A DNA stretch of 64,000 nucleotides. Origin: Hyphomicrobiales bacterium. GTDB taxonomy: Bacteria > Pseudomonadota > Alphaproteobacteria > Rhizobiales > Rhizobiaceae. Within the stretch, counting starts at the first letter, position 1; each line of letters begins with the position of its first letter. The notes beneath the pieces are model-generated. The model saw nothing but the letters and a program-made list of their open reading frames with translations. It searched no databases and was not told the DNA's origin. Below, one piece after another: positions 40,697-49,341 of the stretch. Where the stretch lies: NCBI GenBank assembly GCA_900489925.1, contig UEHQ01000036.1, positions 1-64,000 on the forward strand, in the 5' to 3' direction. Made by a program: the position numbers and the translations under genes.

Positions 40697-43000
40697 ATGA
40701 AGCCAGATAACCCGAACAGGGTCCCAACGGATGTGTATCTGTCGTTTGTGAGTTCTCTTTCCGGGAACCGCATGACGTTGCTCGTTGGCGTTATCGTCCA
40801 TGCCGCGACCTGCCTTGCGATTGCGGCCAAGACCCATTCCCTCCTCTATGTCATTCTGGCGATCGGTTTTATCGTCGTCTTCCTAGGCCGCATCGCGACC
40901 TTCCGTGCCTACGACCGCGTGAACAAAGCCGCTTTGTCCTATGACGACATAAAGCGGTGGGAGCGCATTTTGGTGACTGGTGCTGCCGGCACCACGACGC
41001 TTCTCGGCTTTGCAAGCGGTTACGCGATATTCTTCCTTGGCGACGGGTTCGCGGAACTTGCGTGTATTGCCGTGACCATGGCCACCATGGTCTCCGTGGT
41101 TGGGCGCAACTACGGATCGCGCATGGCGATCGACCTGCAGACGTTCTCCTGTTGCCTGCCGATGATCATCTGCAGCCTGATGGTGCTGGATTTCTATCGC
41201 GGCATCCTGTCGATCTTTCTCATCCCCTTCTGGCTGACCACGCGCGCCATGGCCAACGGCGTGCGCGAGTTTCTTTATGAGAACGTCATTGCCCGCCGGG
41301 AAATTACCGAGATCGCCGACCGTTTCGATACGGCGCTCAACAACATGCCGCACGGGCTGGTCATGGTCGATCCGGAGAACCGGATCCAGGTGATCAACCG
41401 CAAGGCCTGCGAACTGCTGAAGATCGGCGATCCGGAGCGGTTGAAGGAGCGCGACCTCAGCGCGGTACTGCGCTACGGCGCCCGCTACAGCTTTATGGAT
41501 TCCACGCAGCCGGAGCTTATTCTTCGCCAGATGACGCATGTGGCGGATGGCAAGCTGTCACGGATGCTCATTCATTTCCCCGAGGATCTCTCGCTCGAAT
41601 TCTCCGCAAGCCGCCGCCCCGATGGGGGCGCAGTGCTGATTTTCGAGGACGTCTCGAGCCGCGTGAAGGCGGAGCAGAAGATCCTGCACATGGTCCGCTT
41701 CGATGCGCTGACGGGCCTGCCGAACCGCGAGTATTTCAGCCACCTCGTCCAGGATTACCTGAACAAGCATCCTAAGCGGCGCGGCCCGGTCGGGTTCATG
41801 GTTCTCGACATCGACGAGTTCAAGCATGTCAACGACATGCGCGGCCATATCACCGGCGATCATCTGCTCTGTGCGATCGCGAACCGGGTCGAGGAGGAGG
41901 CCGGCAAGGCGATCGTCGGTCGTCTGATGGGCGACCAGTTCATCCTGTTCTTCCCGCATGCGAAGGACAAGGACGCGCTGGACGCGGAAATCCGCCGCGT
42001 GCACACGGCGATCCAGGGTAATTACGAAGCCGATGACGTTACCTTCCTAGTCTCGCTGAGCGGTGGCTTTGCGATTCTCGAAAGCGACGCCTTCGCCATG
42101 GAAGAGTGGAGCGTCAAGGCCGACCTCGCCCTGTTCGAAAGCAAATCCAAGCAGCGCGGCGGCATTTCCGGCTTCGAGCGCGAGATGGATGGCCGCTACA
42201 TCGAGCAACAGAAGCTCAAGGCCGACCTGCGCGACGCCGTCACCACGCATGGGCTCAGCATCGCCTACCAGCCGATGTTCAAGTCCGATGGTTCCAGGAT
42301 CGAGTGCGCCGAAGCGCTTGCGCGCTGGGTGCATCCGGAGAAGGGCGCCATTCCGCCTGACGTGTTCATCCGGCTTGCCGAGGAGATGGGTATCATCTCC
42401 GACATCACCCGCTTCATTCTCATGAAGGCCTGCGCGGACTGCATGACCTGGCCGGAGCATATCGCGATCTCGGTCAATCTCTCGGCCCGCGATTTGAGGG
42501 ATGCGGATATTCTTTCCGTCGTTTCGGAAGCGCTGGCGACCTCTGGGCTGGAGCCGGAACGGCTGCATCTGGAAATCACCGAGAGCTGCCTCATCGACGA
42601 ACCGGCCGCCGTTCGCGCCATCCTGGCAGAGCTGCGTGCGCGCGGCATCACGATCGCGATCGACGACTTCGGCACTGGCTTCTCGAGCCTAAGCTACCTC
42701 GACACTCTGCCGCTCGACATCGTCAAGATCGATAGGTCGTTCCTGCGCAACATCGTGGAGGACGAGCGTCGCCTCAAGCTTCTGCGCGGCACCGTCAACC
42801 TGGCGCGCGAGCTTGGCCTGAAGATCGTCACCGAAGGTGTCGAGACTACCGAGCAGCTGGCCCTGCTCAACAAGTACCACGCCACTGATCTCGTGCAGGG
42901 CTATGTCTTCTCGCCGGCTGTTCCGGCGCAGAATATCGCGATTCTTTCGCAGAGCCTCATACGCCGCCCCACGCCGCGTCGTCGCCCCAAGGTTGCATGA
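40697..43000 (+). CDS. Membrane GGDEF-EAL protein with degenerate GGDEF (likely c-di-GMP phosphodiesterase)
   Basis: A 767-residue protein. Several membrane helices occupy about residues 20-190, then a PAS-like segment (FDTALNNMPHGLVMVDPENR, about 215-320), GGDEF and EAL. The GGDEF signature is replaced by MGDQF (RLMGDQFILFF), so cyclase activity is probably lost, although DIDEFKHVNDMRGHITGDH is kept. The EAL domain looks fully active (CAEALARWVHP, EITESCLID, DDFGTGFSSLSYL, KIDRSFL, TEGVET). The ATG at 40697 has AGGGA eight bases upstream; a GTG at 40568 would add 43 residues. It lies directly upstream of the FeeM-like gene. Confidence 0.92.
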   Translation: MKPDNPNRVPTDVYLSFVSSLSGNRMTLLVGVIVHAATCLAIAAKTHSLLYVILAIGFIVVFLGRIATFRAYDRVNKAALSYDDIKRWERILVTGAAGTTTLLGFASGYAIFFLGDGFAELACIAVTMATMVSVVGRNYGSRMAIDLQTFSCCLPMIICSLMVLDFYRGILSIFLIPFWLTTRAMANGVREFLYENVIARREITEIADRFDTALNNMPHGLVMVDPENRIQVINRKACELLKIGDPERLKERDLSAVLRYGARYSFMDSTQPELILRQMTHVADGKLSRMLIHFPEDLSLEFSASRRPDGGAVLIFEDVSSRVKAEQKILHMVRFDALTGLPNREYFSHLVQDYLNKHPKRRGPVGFMVLDIDEFKHVNDMRGHITGDHLLCAIANRVEEEAGKAIVGRLMGDQFILFFPHAKDKDALDAEIRRVHTAIQGNYEADDVTFLVSLSGGFAILESDAFAMEEWSVKADLALFESKSKQRGGISGFEREMDGRYIEQQKLKADLRDAVTTHGLSIAYQPMFKSDGSRIECAEALARWVHPEKGAIPPDVFIRLAEEMGIISDITRFILMKACADCMTWPEHIAISVNLSARDLRDADILSVVSEALATSGLEPERLHLEITESCLIDEPAAVRAILAELRARGITIAIDDFGTGFSSLSYLDTLPLDIVKIDRSFLRNIVEDERRLKLLRGTVNLARELGLKIVTEGVETTEQLALLNKYHATDLVQGYVFSPAVPAQNIAILSQSLIRRPTPRRRPKVA

Positions 43001-43035
43001 ATCTCACGCTTTTAGCTGGTTGATCCGCACCCGCG

Positions 43036-43060
43036 CGACGCCGCGTCCTACGGGGCGTCG
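43036..43060 (+). terminator. Hairpin after the GGDEF-EAL gene
   Basis: CGACGCC (43036-43042) pairs with GGCGTCG (43054-43060), with no T-tract. It is 35 bases after the stop. Confidence 0.45.
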
Positions 43061-43131
43061 TTAACCTTAATAATTCAAATATAATGCAAATTGTCTTTGT
43101 TCTCCTTGCCCTCGGATAAGTTTTCGGATGA

Positions 43132-43147
43132 TTAATGAATTATTAAC
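43132..43147. promoter_or_regulatory. CtrA-like full site upstream of the FeeM-like gene
   Basis: TTAA-TGAATTA-TTAAC exactly fits the TTAA-N7-TTAAC consensus of the alpha-proteobacterial cell-cycle regulator CtrA. It ends 17 bases before the start codon at 43165, which is closer than usual for activation and would suit repression. The area is AT-rich, so chance is possible. Confidence 0.4.
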
Positions 43148-43164
43148 CGATCAGCCGAGGCACT

Positions 43165-43917
43165 ATGGTGGATACTCCTGTAACAACGAGCGATTTCAGC
43201 AATAAGCTTCTTGAGGTTCTAGACCATATTGAATACCGCCGCATGGAAAGCAGCGAGGACATGGTCGAGGTAGAGCGCCTGCGCTACAAGGCTTACAAGG
43301 CCCACGACGTCTTGGCGCTTGCTCCAAAAGGACTGCTGGATGCCACCGATTTCGACAGCCACGCGCACGTTTTCGGCCTGTACTATTATGGGGAATTGGT
43401 CAGCACCATACGGCTCCATTATGTGACACCTGAGCATCGCGTCAGCCAATCGGCCGGTGCCTTCCCATGGGCAATGGATGCGCTGCTCGATGCCGGCCTG
43501 ACCTTGATCGATCCGGCGCGTTTCGCCGCCGACCCGGATCTGACGGCCGACCTGCCCTGGATTCCTTACCTGACGCTGCGACCGAGCATCGTGGCTGCTG
43601 CCTATTTCCGCGCCGACCGCGTCCTGCAGTTCTGCCGCCCGCCGCATGCCGCGTTCTACAAGCGGGTCTTCTATGCGGACACGATCGTTCCCGGCCAGCT
43701 GGCGAAAAACTACGGCATCGACATGACGCTGATGGCGACCAACGTCATCGAGGTCGGTCGCAAGCTTCTGACGCGCTATCCGTTCTTCATCTCCAGCGCC
43801 AGCGAACAGCGCATGATGTTCTCGCGCAATCCCGAAGATACGCTGCCGCCGCTGACGATCATCCCGACGGCCCGCTTCGTGCCGACCGGCCAGTTCGGTA
43901 CTGACCTCCCGCTCTAA
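43165..43917 (+). CDS. FeeM-like N-acyl amino acid synthase domain protein (GNAT-related acyltransferase)
   Basis: A 250-residue cytoplasmic protein with the fold pattern of FeeM/LuxI-type N-acyltransferases: DMVEVERLRYKAYKAHDVL, VFGLYYYGELVSTIRLHYVT, PWIPYLTLRPSIVAAAYFRA and PPHAAFYKRVFYADTIVP. FeeM joins long acyl chains from acyl-ACP to tyrosine or other amino acids. No known acyl-homoserine lactone regulator gene is adjacent. GAGG five bases before the ATG supports the start. A CtrA-like site and a GGDEF-EAL gene lie immediately upstream. The product is unknown; a lipid signal or lipid precursor is plausible. Confidence 0.75.
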   Translation: MVDTPVTTSDFSNKLLEVLDHIEYRRMESSEDMVEVERLRYKAYKAHDVLALAPKGLLDATDFDSHAHVFGLYYYGELVSTIRLHYVTPEHRVSQSAGAFPWAMDALLDAGLTLIDPARFAADPDLTADLPWIPYLTLRPSIVAAAYFRADRVLQFCRPPHAAFYKRVFYADTIVPGQLAKNYGIDMTLMATNVIEVGRKLLTRYPFFISSASEQRMMFSRNPEDTLPPLTIIPTARFVPTGQFGTDLPL

Positions 43918-43929
43918 GCCGCTGCTGGA

Positions 43930-43969
43930 AATGCAGAATGTCGCACCCGTTGCGGCATTCTCCTGCATT
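43930..43969 (+). terminator. Large hairpin after the FeeM-like gene
   Basis: AATGCAG..GAATGTCGCA pairs with TGCGGCATTC..CTGCATT around CCCGT, then GCGCTTTT follows. The outer and inner stems are separated by short bulges. Confidence 0.65.
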
Positions 43970-44090
43970 GCGCTTTTCCCAGGCTTTGTGTAATGCCTGA
44001 CATGGGAATTTCCTGGCGCGAGCCTCGGAAATAATGGCGTTCGACTGGCCGTACGTTAAACCGGCCAGTCATTTGAGGGAGACGATATTC

Positions 44091-44315
44091 ATGGCCGAGC
44101 ATCACACCGGACCTGCCGAAGTTGGCGCGCCGATGGACTACAAAGAACATGAGCAGACCTACAACATGTTCCTTGCGGCCACGAAATACGGCACGCTGTT
44201 TCTGGTTGCCCTGCTCTTGGGCATGACGGCCGGCTTTTTCGCCGGTGCGGGCTTCCTCGGTGGCCTCGTTGTTCTCTTGATCGTCTTTATCGCCGGCCTC
44301 GTTCTGCTGCGCTAG
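44091..44315 (+). CDS. aa3-type cytochrome c oxidase subunit IV
   Basis: A 74-residue protein of the bacterial aa3 oxidase subunit IV family (COX4_pro_2). The soluble N-terminus contains the typical PMDYKEHEQTYNMFLAATKYG, followed by one or two hydrophobic segments (LFLVALLLGMTAGFFAGAGFL and GGLVVLLIVFIAGLVLLR). It is an accessory single-helix subunit of terminal oxidase in the inner membrane. The ATG at 44091 has GAGGGAG upstream. Its position just before pnt, away from ctaCDE, is a common rhizobial arrangement. Confidence 0.9.
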   Translation: MAEHHTGPAEVGAPMDYKEHEQTYNMFLAATKYGTLFLVALLLGMTAGFFAGAGFLGGLVVLLIVFIAGLVLLR

Positions 44316-44415
44316 CCGCAGCCGGGGAGGGGCGGTTTTCAAAGCTTTGTGAATGCATTGCTTGAGCTGAGCAGGGAGACCTGCTGCGGCCTTGCTGACC
44401 CGGAGGAGGGGGCGG

Positions 44416-45564
44416 TTGGGCAATATTGTTTTCGTGGCGAAAGAAACCACGGGGGATGAGACGCGTGTTTCCGCGTCTCCTGAAACCGTAAAGAAGATGA
44501 AGGCCCTGGGGCTCGACGTCGTCGTCGAGGCTGGCGCCGGTAAGCTTTCCCGGATACCCGACAGCGAATATGAGGCTGTCGGCGCACGGATCGGGTTGGC
44601 GGGGGCTGCGGCAACCGCCGATATCGTGCTGAAGGTGCGGCGCCCGACCGAGGCGGAGATCGCCGGCTACAAGAGCGGCGCGATCGTCATTGCCATCATG
44701 GATCCCTATGGCAACGAAGAGGCCATTGCCGGCATGGCCAAGGCAGGCCTTTCGACCTTCGCCATGGAGCTGATGCCGCGCATCACCCGTGCGCAGTCGA
44801 TGGACGTTCTGTCGTCGCAAGCCAACCTCGCGGGCTACCAGGCGGTGATCGAAGCGGCGGCTGTCTACGACCGCGCGATGCCGATGATGATGACCGCGGC
44901 AGGAACCGTTCCTGCGGCGAAGGTCTTCGTCATGGGCGCCGGTGTTGCAGGCCTGCAGGCGATCGCCACGGCCCGGCGTCTCGGTGCTGCGGTGTCGGCG
45001 ACGGACGTTCGCCCGGCTGCCAAGGAGCAGGTCGCATCGCTGGGCGCCAAGTTCATCGCCGTCGAGGACGAGGAGTTCAAGGCAGCCGAGACGGCTGGCG
45101 GCTATGCCAAGGAAATGTCCAAGGAATATCAGGCGAAGCAGGCGGCACTGGTTGCCGAGCATATCGCCAAGCAGGACATCATCATCACGACAGCGCTCAT
45201 TCCCGGTCGACCGGCGCCGAGGCTCGTTTCCCGCGAGATGCTGAAGTCGATGAGGCCGGGTGCGGTCGCGGTCGATCTTGCAGTCGAACGCGGCGGCAAC
45301 ATCGAAGGTGTCAAGCCAGGCAAGGTTGCCGATGTCGACGGCGTGCGGGTGATCGGCTTTGCCAACATGGCCGGCCGGATCGCGGCCAGCGCCTCGGCCC
45401 TCTATGCCAAGAACCTGGTCACCTTCCTCGAGACAATGGTCAACAAGGAAACCAAGGCGGTCGCCCTCAATCTCGACGATGAACTGATCAAGGCGACCAT
45501 CCTGACCCATGCCGGCGCGGTCGTGCATCCGGCATTCGGCGGCGCCAAGAAGGGGGACAACTGA
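44416..45564 (+). CDS. pntAA: NAD(P) transhydrogenase subunit alpha part 1 (PntAA)
   Basis: A 382-residue NAD(H)-binding domain (dI) of proton-translocating transhydrogenase. The N-terminus (NIVFVAKETTGDETRVSASP) matches the family after the start I choose, a TTG at 44416 with GGAGGAGG seven bases upstream; no ATG or GTG fits as well. The Rossmann motif is VMGAGVAGLQAIATARRLGA (about 174-193), and VDLAVERGGNIEG and the RQD-type region follow. With PntAB and PntB it couples hydride transfer from NADH to NADP+ to proton entry. Its stop overlaps the pntAB start by one base. Confidence 0.95.
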   Translation: MGNIVFVAKETTGDETRVSASPETVKKMKALGLDVVVEAGAGKLSRIPDSEYEAVGARIGLAGAAATADIVLKVRRPTEAEIAGYKSGAIVIAIMDPYGNEEAIAGMAKAGLSTFAMELMPRITRAQSMDVLSSQANLAGYQAVIEAAAVYDRAMPMMMTAAGTVPAAKVFVMGAGVAGLQAIATARRLGAAVSATDVRPAAKEQVASLGAKFIAVEDEEFKAAETAGGYAKEMSKEYQAKQAALVAEHIAKQDIIITTALIPGRPAPRLVSREMLKSMRPGAVAVDLAVERGGNIEGVKPGKVADVDGVRVIGFANMAGRIAASASALYAKNLVTFLETMVNKETKAVALNLDDELIKATILTHAGAVVHPAFGGAKKGDN

Positions 45565-45962
45565 TGGCTACGGAACAGATGGACCGGGCGCTGGAACAGC
45601 TCAACCAGGCCGTCGGTGCGGTGGCGTCGGCCGCCGCGAATGCGCCCGAGGTGGCAAGTGCCGCCACCGGTGGCGTGATCGATCCCTTCGTCTTCCAGTT
45701 CGCGATCTTCGTGCTGGCGATCTTCGTCGGCTACTACGTCGTCTGGTCGGTGACGCCGGCGCTGCATACGCCGCTGATGGCGGTTACCAATGCGATCTCG
45801 TCGGTCATCGTGGTTGGCGCGCTGCTTGCGGTCGGTATCTCGACCAGCGGGCTTGCGACAGGCTTCGGCTTCGTCGCCCTGGTGCTGGTCTCGGTGAACA
45901 TCTTCGGCGGCTTCCTTGTCACCCAGCGCATGCTGGCGATGTACAAGAAGAAGGACAAGTGA
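45564..45962 (+). CDS. pntAB: NAD(P) transhydrogenase subunit alpha part 2 (PntAB)
   Basis: A 132-residue membrane subunit (part of dII). An alanine-rich N-terminus precedes three or four helices (FVFQFAIFVLAIFVGYYVVW, HTPLMAVTNAISSVIVVGAL and TGFGFVALVLVSVNIFGGFL); HTPLMAVTNAISSVIVVGA is the family hallmark. In enteric bacteria this part is fused to PntA; the split form is usual in alpha-proteobacteria. It is translationally coupled to pntAA. Confidence 0.95.
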   Translation: MATEQMDRALEQLNQAVGAVASAAANAPEVASAATGGVIDPFVFQFAIFVLAIFVGYYVVWSVTPALHTPLMAVTNAISSVIVVGALLAVGISTSGLATGFGFVALVLVSVNIFGGFLVTQRMLAMYKKKDK

Positions 45963-45969
45963 GGACCGC

Positions 45970-47364
45970 ATGACCAGTATTGCAGCCTTCCTCTATCTCG
46001 TTTCCGGTGTCCTCTTCATTCTCGCGTTGCGCGGCCTTTCCCACCCGGCGACAAGCCGCAAGGGCAATGTCTACGGCATGGTCGGCATGGGGATCGCCAT
46101 CCTGACGACGCTGACGCTGGCGACGCCGTCGTTCGGCGGTCTCGTGTTGATCATTCTCGGCCTTGCCATCGGTGGCGGAGCGGGCGCCTATATCGCCCGC
46201 GTCATCCCGATGACCTCGATGCCGCAGCTGGTCGCCGGGTTCCACTCGCTGGTCGGCCTTGCCGCCGTGCTGGTGGCGGCGTCGGCGCTTTATACGCCTG
46301 CTTCCTTCGGCATCGGCAACATCGGTGAGATCCACACCGAGGCGCGCATCGAAATGGCGCTTGGCGTGGCGATCGGGGCCCTGACCTTCACCGGTTCGAT
46401 CATCGCCTTCCTGAAGCTCGACGGGCGCATGTCCGGCAAGCCCATCATGCTGCCGTTCCGCCATGTGATCAACGCGGCGCTGCTTGCCCTGATCATTTTC
46501 TTTATCGCCGGGCTGGCGGTATCCGAAAGCCATATCGACTTCTGGGCTATCGTGGCGCTGTCGCTGGCCCTTGGTGTACTGCTGATCGTGCCGATCGGCG
46601 GCGCCGACATGCCGGTCGTCGTATCGATGCTCAACTCCTACTCGGGCTGGGCCGCGGCCGGTATCGGTTTCACGCTCGGCAACCTCGCCCTGATCATCAC
46701 CGGCGCGCTGGTGGGCTCTTCCGGTGCGATCCTGTCCTACATCATGTGCAAGGGCATGAACCGCTCGTTCATCTCCGTTATCCTCGGTGGCTTCGGCGGC
46801 GAAACCGCGTCGGGTGGCGCGGACAATTCGGACAAGACCGTGAAGCTCGGCTCGGCCGAGGACGCAGCCTACCTGATGGCCAACGCCTCCAAGGTGATCA
46901 TCGTGCCGGGCTACGGCATGGCGGTGGCCCAGGCACAGCATGCGCTGCGCGAACTTGCCGACAATCTGAAGAAGAACGGCGTCGACGTGAAGTATGCCAT
47001 TCATCCGGTTGCGGGTCGTATGCCCGGCCACATGAACGTGCTGCTTGCCGAAGCGAACGTGCCTTATGACGAAGTTTTCGAACTCGAAGACATCAACTCG
47101 GAGTTCGCGCAGGCCGACGTCGCCTACGTCATCGGCGCCAACGACGTGACCAACCCCGCGGCACGCGACGACAAGACCTCGCCGATCTACGGCATGCCGA
47201 TCCTCGATGTCGATAAGGCGAAGACCTGCATCTTCGTCAAGCGCTCGCTGGGCTCCGGTTATGCCGGTATCGACAACACGCTGTTCTACAAGGACGGCAC
47301 GATGATGCTGCTCGGCGACGCCAAGAAGGTCACCGAAGAGATCAACAAGGCGGTCAACCACTGA
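45970..47364 (+). CDS. pntB: NAD(P) transhydrogenase subunit beta (PntB)
   Basis: A 464-residue subunit with about eight to nine membrane helices (1-270, remaining part of dII, including PQLVAGFHSLVGLAAVLVA) and a C-terminal NADP(H)-binding domain (dIII, about 290-464) with VPGYGMAVAQAQHALREL, HPVAGRMPGHMNVLLAEA, GANDVTNPAA and KRSLGSGYAGIDNTLF. It completes the proton channel. It begins seven bases after pntAB and is followed by a UUCG-loop terminator. Confidence 0.96.
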   Translation: MTSIAAFLYLVSGVLFILALRGLSHPATSRKGNVYGMVGMGIAILTTLTLATPSFGGLVLIILGLAIGGGAGAYIARVIPMTSMPQLVAGFHSLVGLAAVLVAASALYTPASFGIGNIGEIHTEARIEMALGVAIGALTFTGSIIAFLKLDGRMSGKPIMLPFRHVINAALLALIIFFIAGLAVSESHIDFWAIVALSLALGVLLIVPIGGADMPVVVSMLNSYSGWAAAGIGFTLGNLALIITGALVGSSGAILSYIMCKGMNRSFISVILGGFGGETASGGADNSDKTVKLGSAEDAAYLMANASKVIIVPGYGMAVAQAQHALRELADNLKKNGVDVKYAIHPVAGRMPGHMNVLLAEANVPYDEVFELEDINSEFAQADVAYVIGANDVTNPAARDDKTSPIYGMPILDVDKAKTCIFVKRSLGSGYAGIDNTLFYKDGTMMLLGDAKKVTEEINKAVNH

Positions 47365-47398
47365 ATGGTCGCCAGATGCGGAAGCATCCGATGAATTG

Positions 47399-47424
47399 AG
47401 GCGCGACTTCGGTTGCGCCTTTTT
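47399..47424 (+). terminator. UUCG-loop terminator of the pnt operon
   Basis: AGGCGCGAC (47399-47407) pairs with GTTGCGCCT (47412-47420, one G-U pair) around TTCG, then TTTT. It is a classic rho-independent structure. Confidence 0.92.
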
Positions 47425-47453
47425 CGTGTCCCGTCGACGCTACCGCCATCCTA

Positions 47454-49133
47454 TCAGGAGGTGCTTCCCGGGGTCGCCGTACGCTCGAGTGTCCGCCGCG
47501 GCGCGGTCAGTTCCCAGCGAAGGCCCTTGGCCAGAAAGTCGACCTGTACGGTGCCGCCGAAGGCTGCTGCGGCATGTGTCTTGATAACCGTGGTCCCGAA
47601 GCCGGATCGCGTTGGGGTGACGACCGGCGGACCATTCTGCTCTTCCCAGACGAGGCGCAGCATCTCTTCGTTATGCGCCGCTTCCTGAAGGTTCTGCCAA
47701 TAGAGCCGCACGCGGCCTTGCGGCACGGAGAGCGCGCCGTACTTGATGGAGTTGGTGGCCAGCTCGTGCAGTGTGAGGCCAAGGTTCTGGACCGCGTCGG
47801 GCTTCAGCATGAAGTCCTTGCCGATGATGTCGATCTGCTGGATCGACTGCGGAAACGCCTGGAAATGGCTGTCGATGACGCGGCGCAGCGAGGCACCGGC
47901 CCATTGCTCGCTGGTCAGGAGCTCGATCGAGCGTGACAAGCCGTCGAGACGATCGGCGACCGCTGCCTGAAACTCCTCGACGGTCGTTGCCTGTCTGGCG
48001 AGCTGGCGGATCATCGCCTGCGCCAGCGCCAGCAGATTCTTGGTGCGATGCACGAGCTCGTTCATCACGAAGTGCAGGCGATCTTCCGTCTGGCTGCGGT
48101 CAAAAGAGGCATTGGAGAGCGCCACGGCCACCTGGTTCGCTTCGATGACGCTGGTCTCGATCGGCGCGACGATATGGCCTTCGCCCATGCGGTTGGCCAT
48201 GTCTGCAATCGAGCGAATGGTGGTGCGAACCTGTCGCGCCACGGCGTAAGCGGCGATGACTGCGACCGTCAGCAGGGCGATGCCGCCAATGATCAGGAAA
48301 CGCCAGGTCGTGAGGATCGATTCCTGCGCGGTCGCCACCGGCCCCCAGATGATCGCCTTCCAGGACCAGCCGGGGATCTGTGCGTAGCCGAGGAGCATTC
48401 TCGGCATCACGCTGCTGTTCTCATAGACGCCGTTCGAATCGACCAGATCGGGCAGTACGCGCGGGTCGAACGGCTGGCCGTAATCGATGCTGTTTGCGCC
48501 GACCGAGGCGACCACGTGGCCACCCTGATCGACAACGGCCGCGGACCAGCCCGATGGAAGGCCATCCGTCGACAGGAGCTTGGCAAGGTCGTTGGCGTTC
48601 TGGGTGATGATCAGTGCCGCGACCCGGTCGAGCTGCAGCGGCATGGTGACGTTGTAGACCCATGAGCCGCTTGTCCTGCCGCGAAACACGTCGGAGGCTT
48701 CAATGCGGCCCGTTTTGATCACGGCTTCGACGGAGGGCATGTTTGCGGCCTGGCCGAGCGGCGCCCCATACTCGACGCGGGTGTTCAGCAGCTGCTGCCC
48801 CTTGGCATCGACGGCGATGATGTAGAGCGTGTTTCCTCTGAGGGCCGTGGCGGTGCGCTTGTGAAACGCGGCGAAGTCGTTGCCTTCGAGTTCGGGCGAT
48901 GTCGACAGCAACCTCAGGGTGGTAGCCATATCCTGCAATTGCCGGTCGATGGCGCGGGCGAGGGCCGTGGCGTCCTGCGCCGTCTCGCGTTTTTGGATGG
49001 ACCGCTGGTTGTCCTCCAGCTGGCCCAGCAGTAGCGCGACCAGGGCAAAAATCGGCAGCGAGGTCGCCAATGCCATGGCGATCAGGTAGGTGCCGATCGA
49101 GGCCTTGGGAAAGAATCGCGCCGACATCTTCAT
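47454..49133 (-). CDS. HWE-type sensor histidine kinase with periplasmic Cache-like domain
   Basis: A kinase of about 559 residues. A first TM helix (about 15-37), a long periplasmic sensor of dCACHE type (about 40-275: QLQDMATTLRLLSTSPELEG, AVVDQGGHVVASVG) and a second TM (LIIGGIALLTVAVIAAYAVA) are followed by a HAMP-like linker and the HWE/HisKA_2 phosphoacceptor region ELVHRTKNLLALAQAMIRQL. The ATPase N-box is LHELATNSIKYGAL. The ATG at 49133 has the better-spaced GGGAG; 49139 is two codons upstream. It converges with pntB. No response regulator is adjacent, which is common for this class. Confidence 0.93.
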   Translation of the reverse strand: MKMSARFFPKASIGTYLIAMALATSLPIFALVALLLGQLEDNQRSIQKRETAQDATALARAIDRQLQDMATTLRLLSTSPELEGNDFAAFHKRTATALRGNTLYIIAVDAKGQQLLNTRVEYGAPLGQAANMPSVEAVIKTGRIEASDVFRGRTSGSWVYNVTMPLQLDRVAALIITQNANDLAKLLSTDGLPSGWSAAVVDQGGHVVASVGANSIDYGQPFDPRVLPDLVDSNGVYENSSVMPRMLLGYAQIPGWSWKAIIWGPVATAQESILTTWRFLIIGGIALLTVAVIAAYAVARQVRTTIRSIADMANRMGEGHIVAPIETSVIEANQVAVALSNASFDRSQTEDRLHFVMNELVHRTKNLLALAQAMIRQLARQATTVEEFQAAVADRLDGLSRSIELLTSEQWAGASLRRVIDSHFQAFPQSIQQIDIIGKDFMLKPDAVQNLGLTLHELATNSIKYGALSVPQGRVRLYWQNLQEAAHNEEMLRLVWEEQNGPPVVTPTRSGFGTTVIKTHAAAAFGGTVQVDFLAKGLRWELTAPRRTLERTATPGSTS

Positions 49134-49341
49134 GGGCATATGCTCCCGATGCCGGGCGCAAAACCGCTGGCACCGCAGGCCCTGACGAGCTTGTACTGGT
49201 TCACCACAATCGCCCCCGATGCGCCCTCTGGCTTGCCGATAGCCTGCTATCGAACCAGCTGTATGTTAGGGACAGGTCCAAATCCTTGCAACACACTAAA
49301 ACATGTCGCCGGCATTTCTCGGAGTTTAGTGTTGCAGAAAT

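Noticed and set aside
45919..47361. 480-codon minus-strand frame over pntB
   Set aside because: It mirrors the membrane protein gene almost end to end and has the same D/R/H/Q-rich character.
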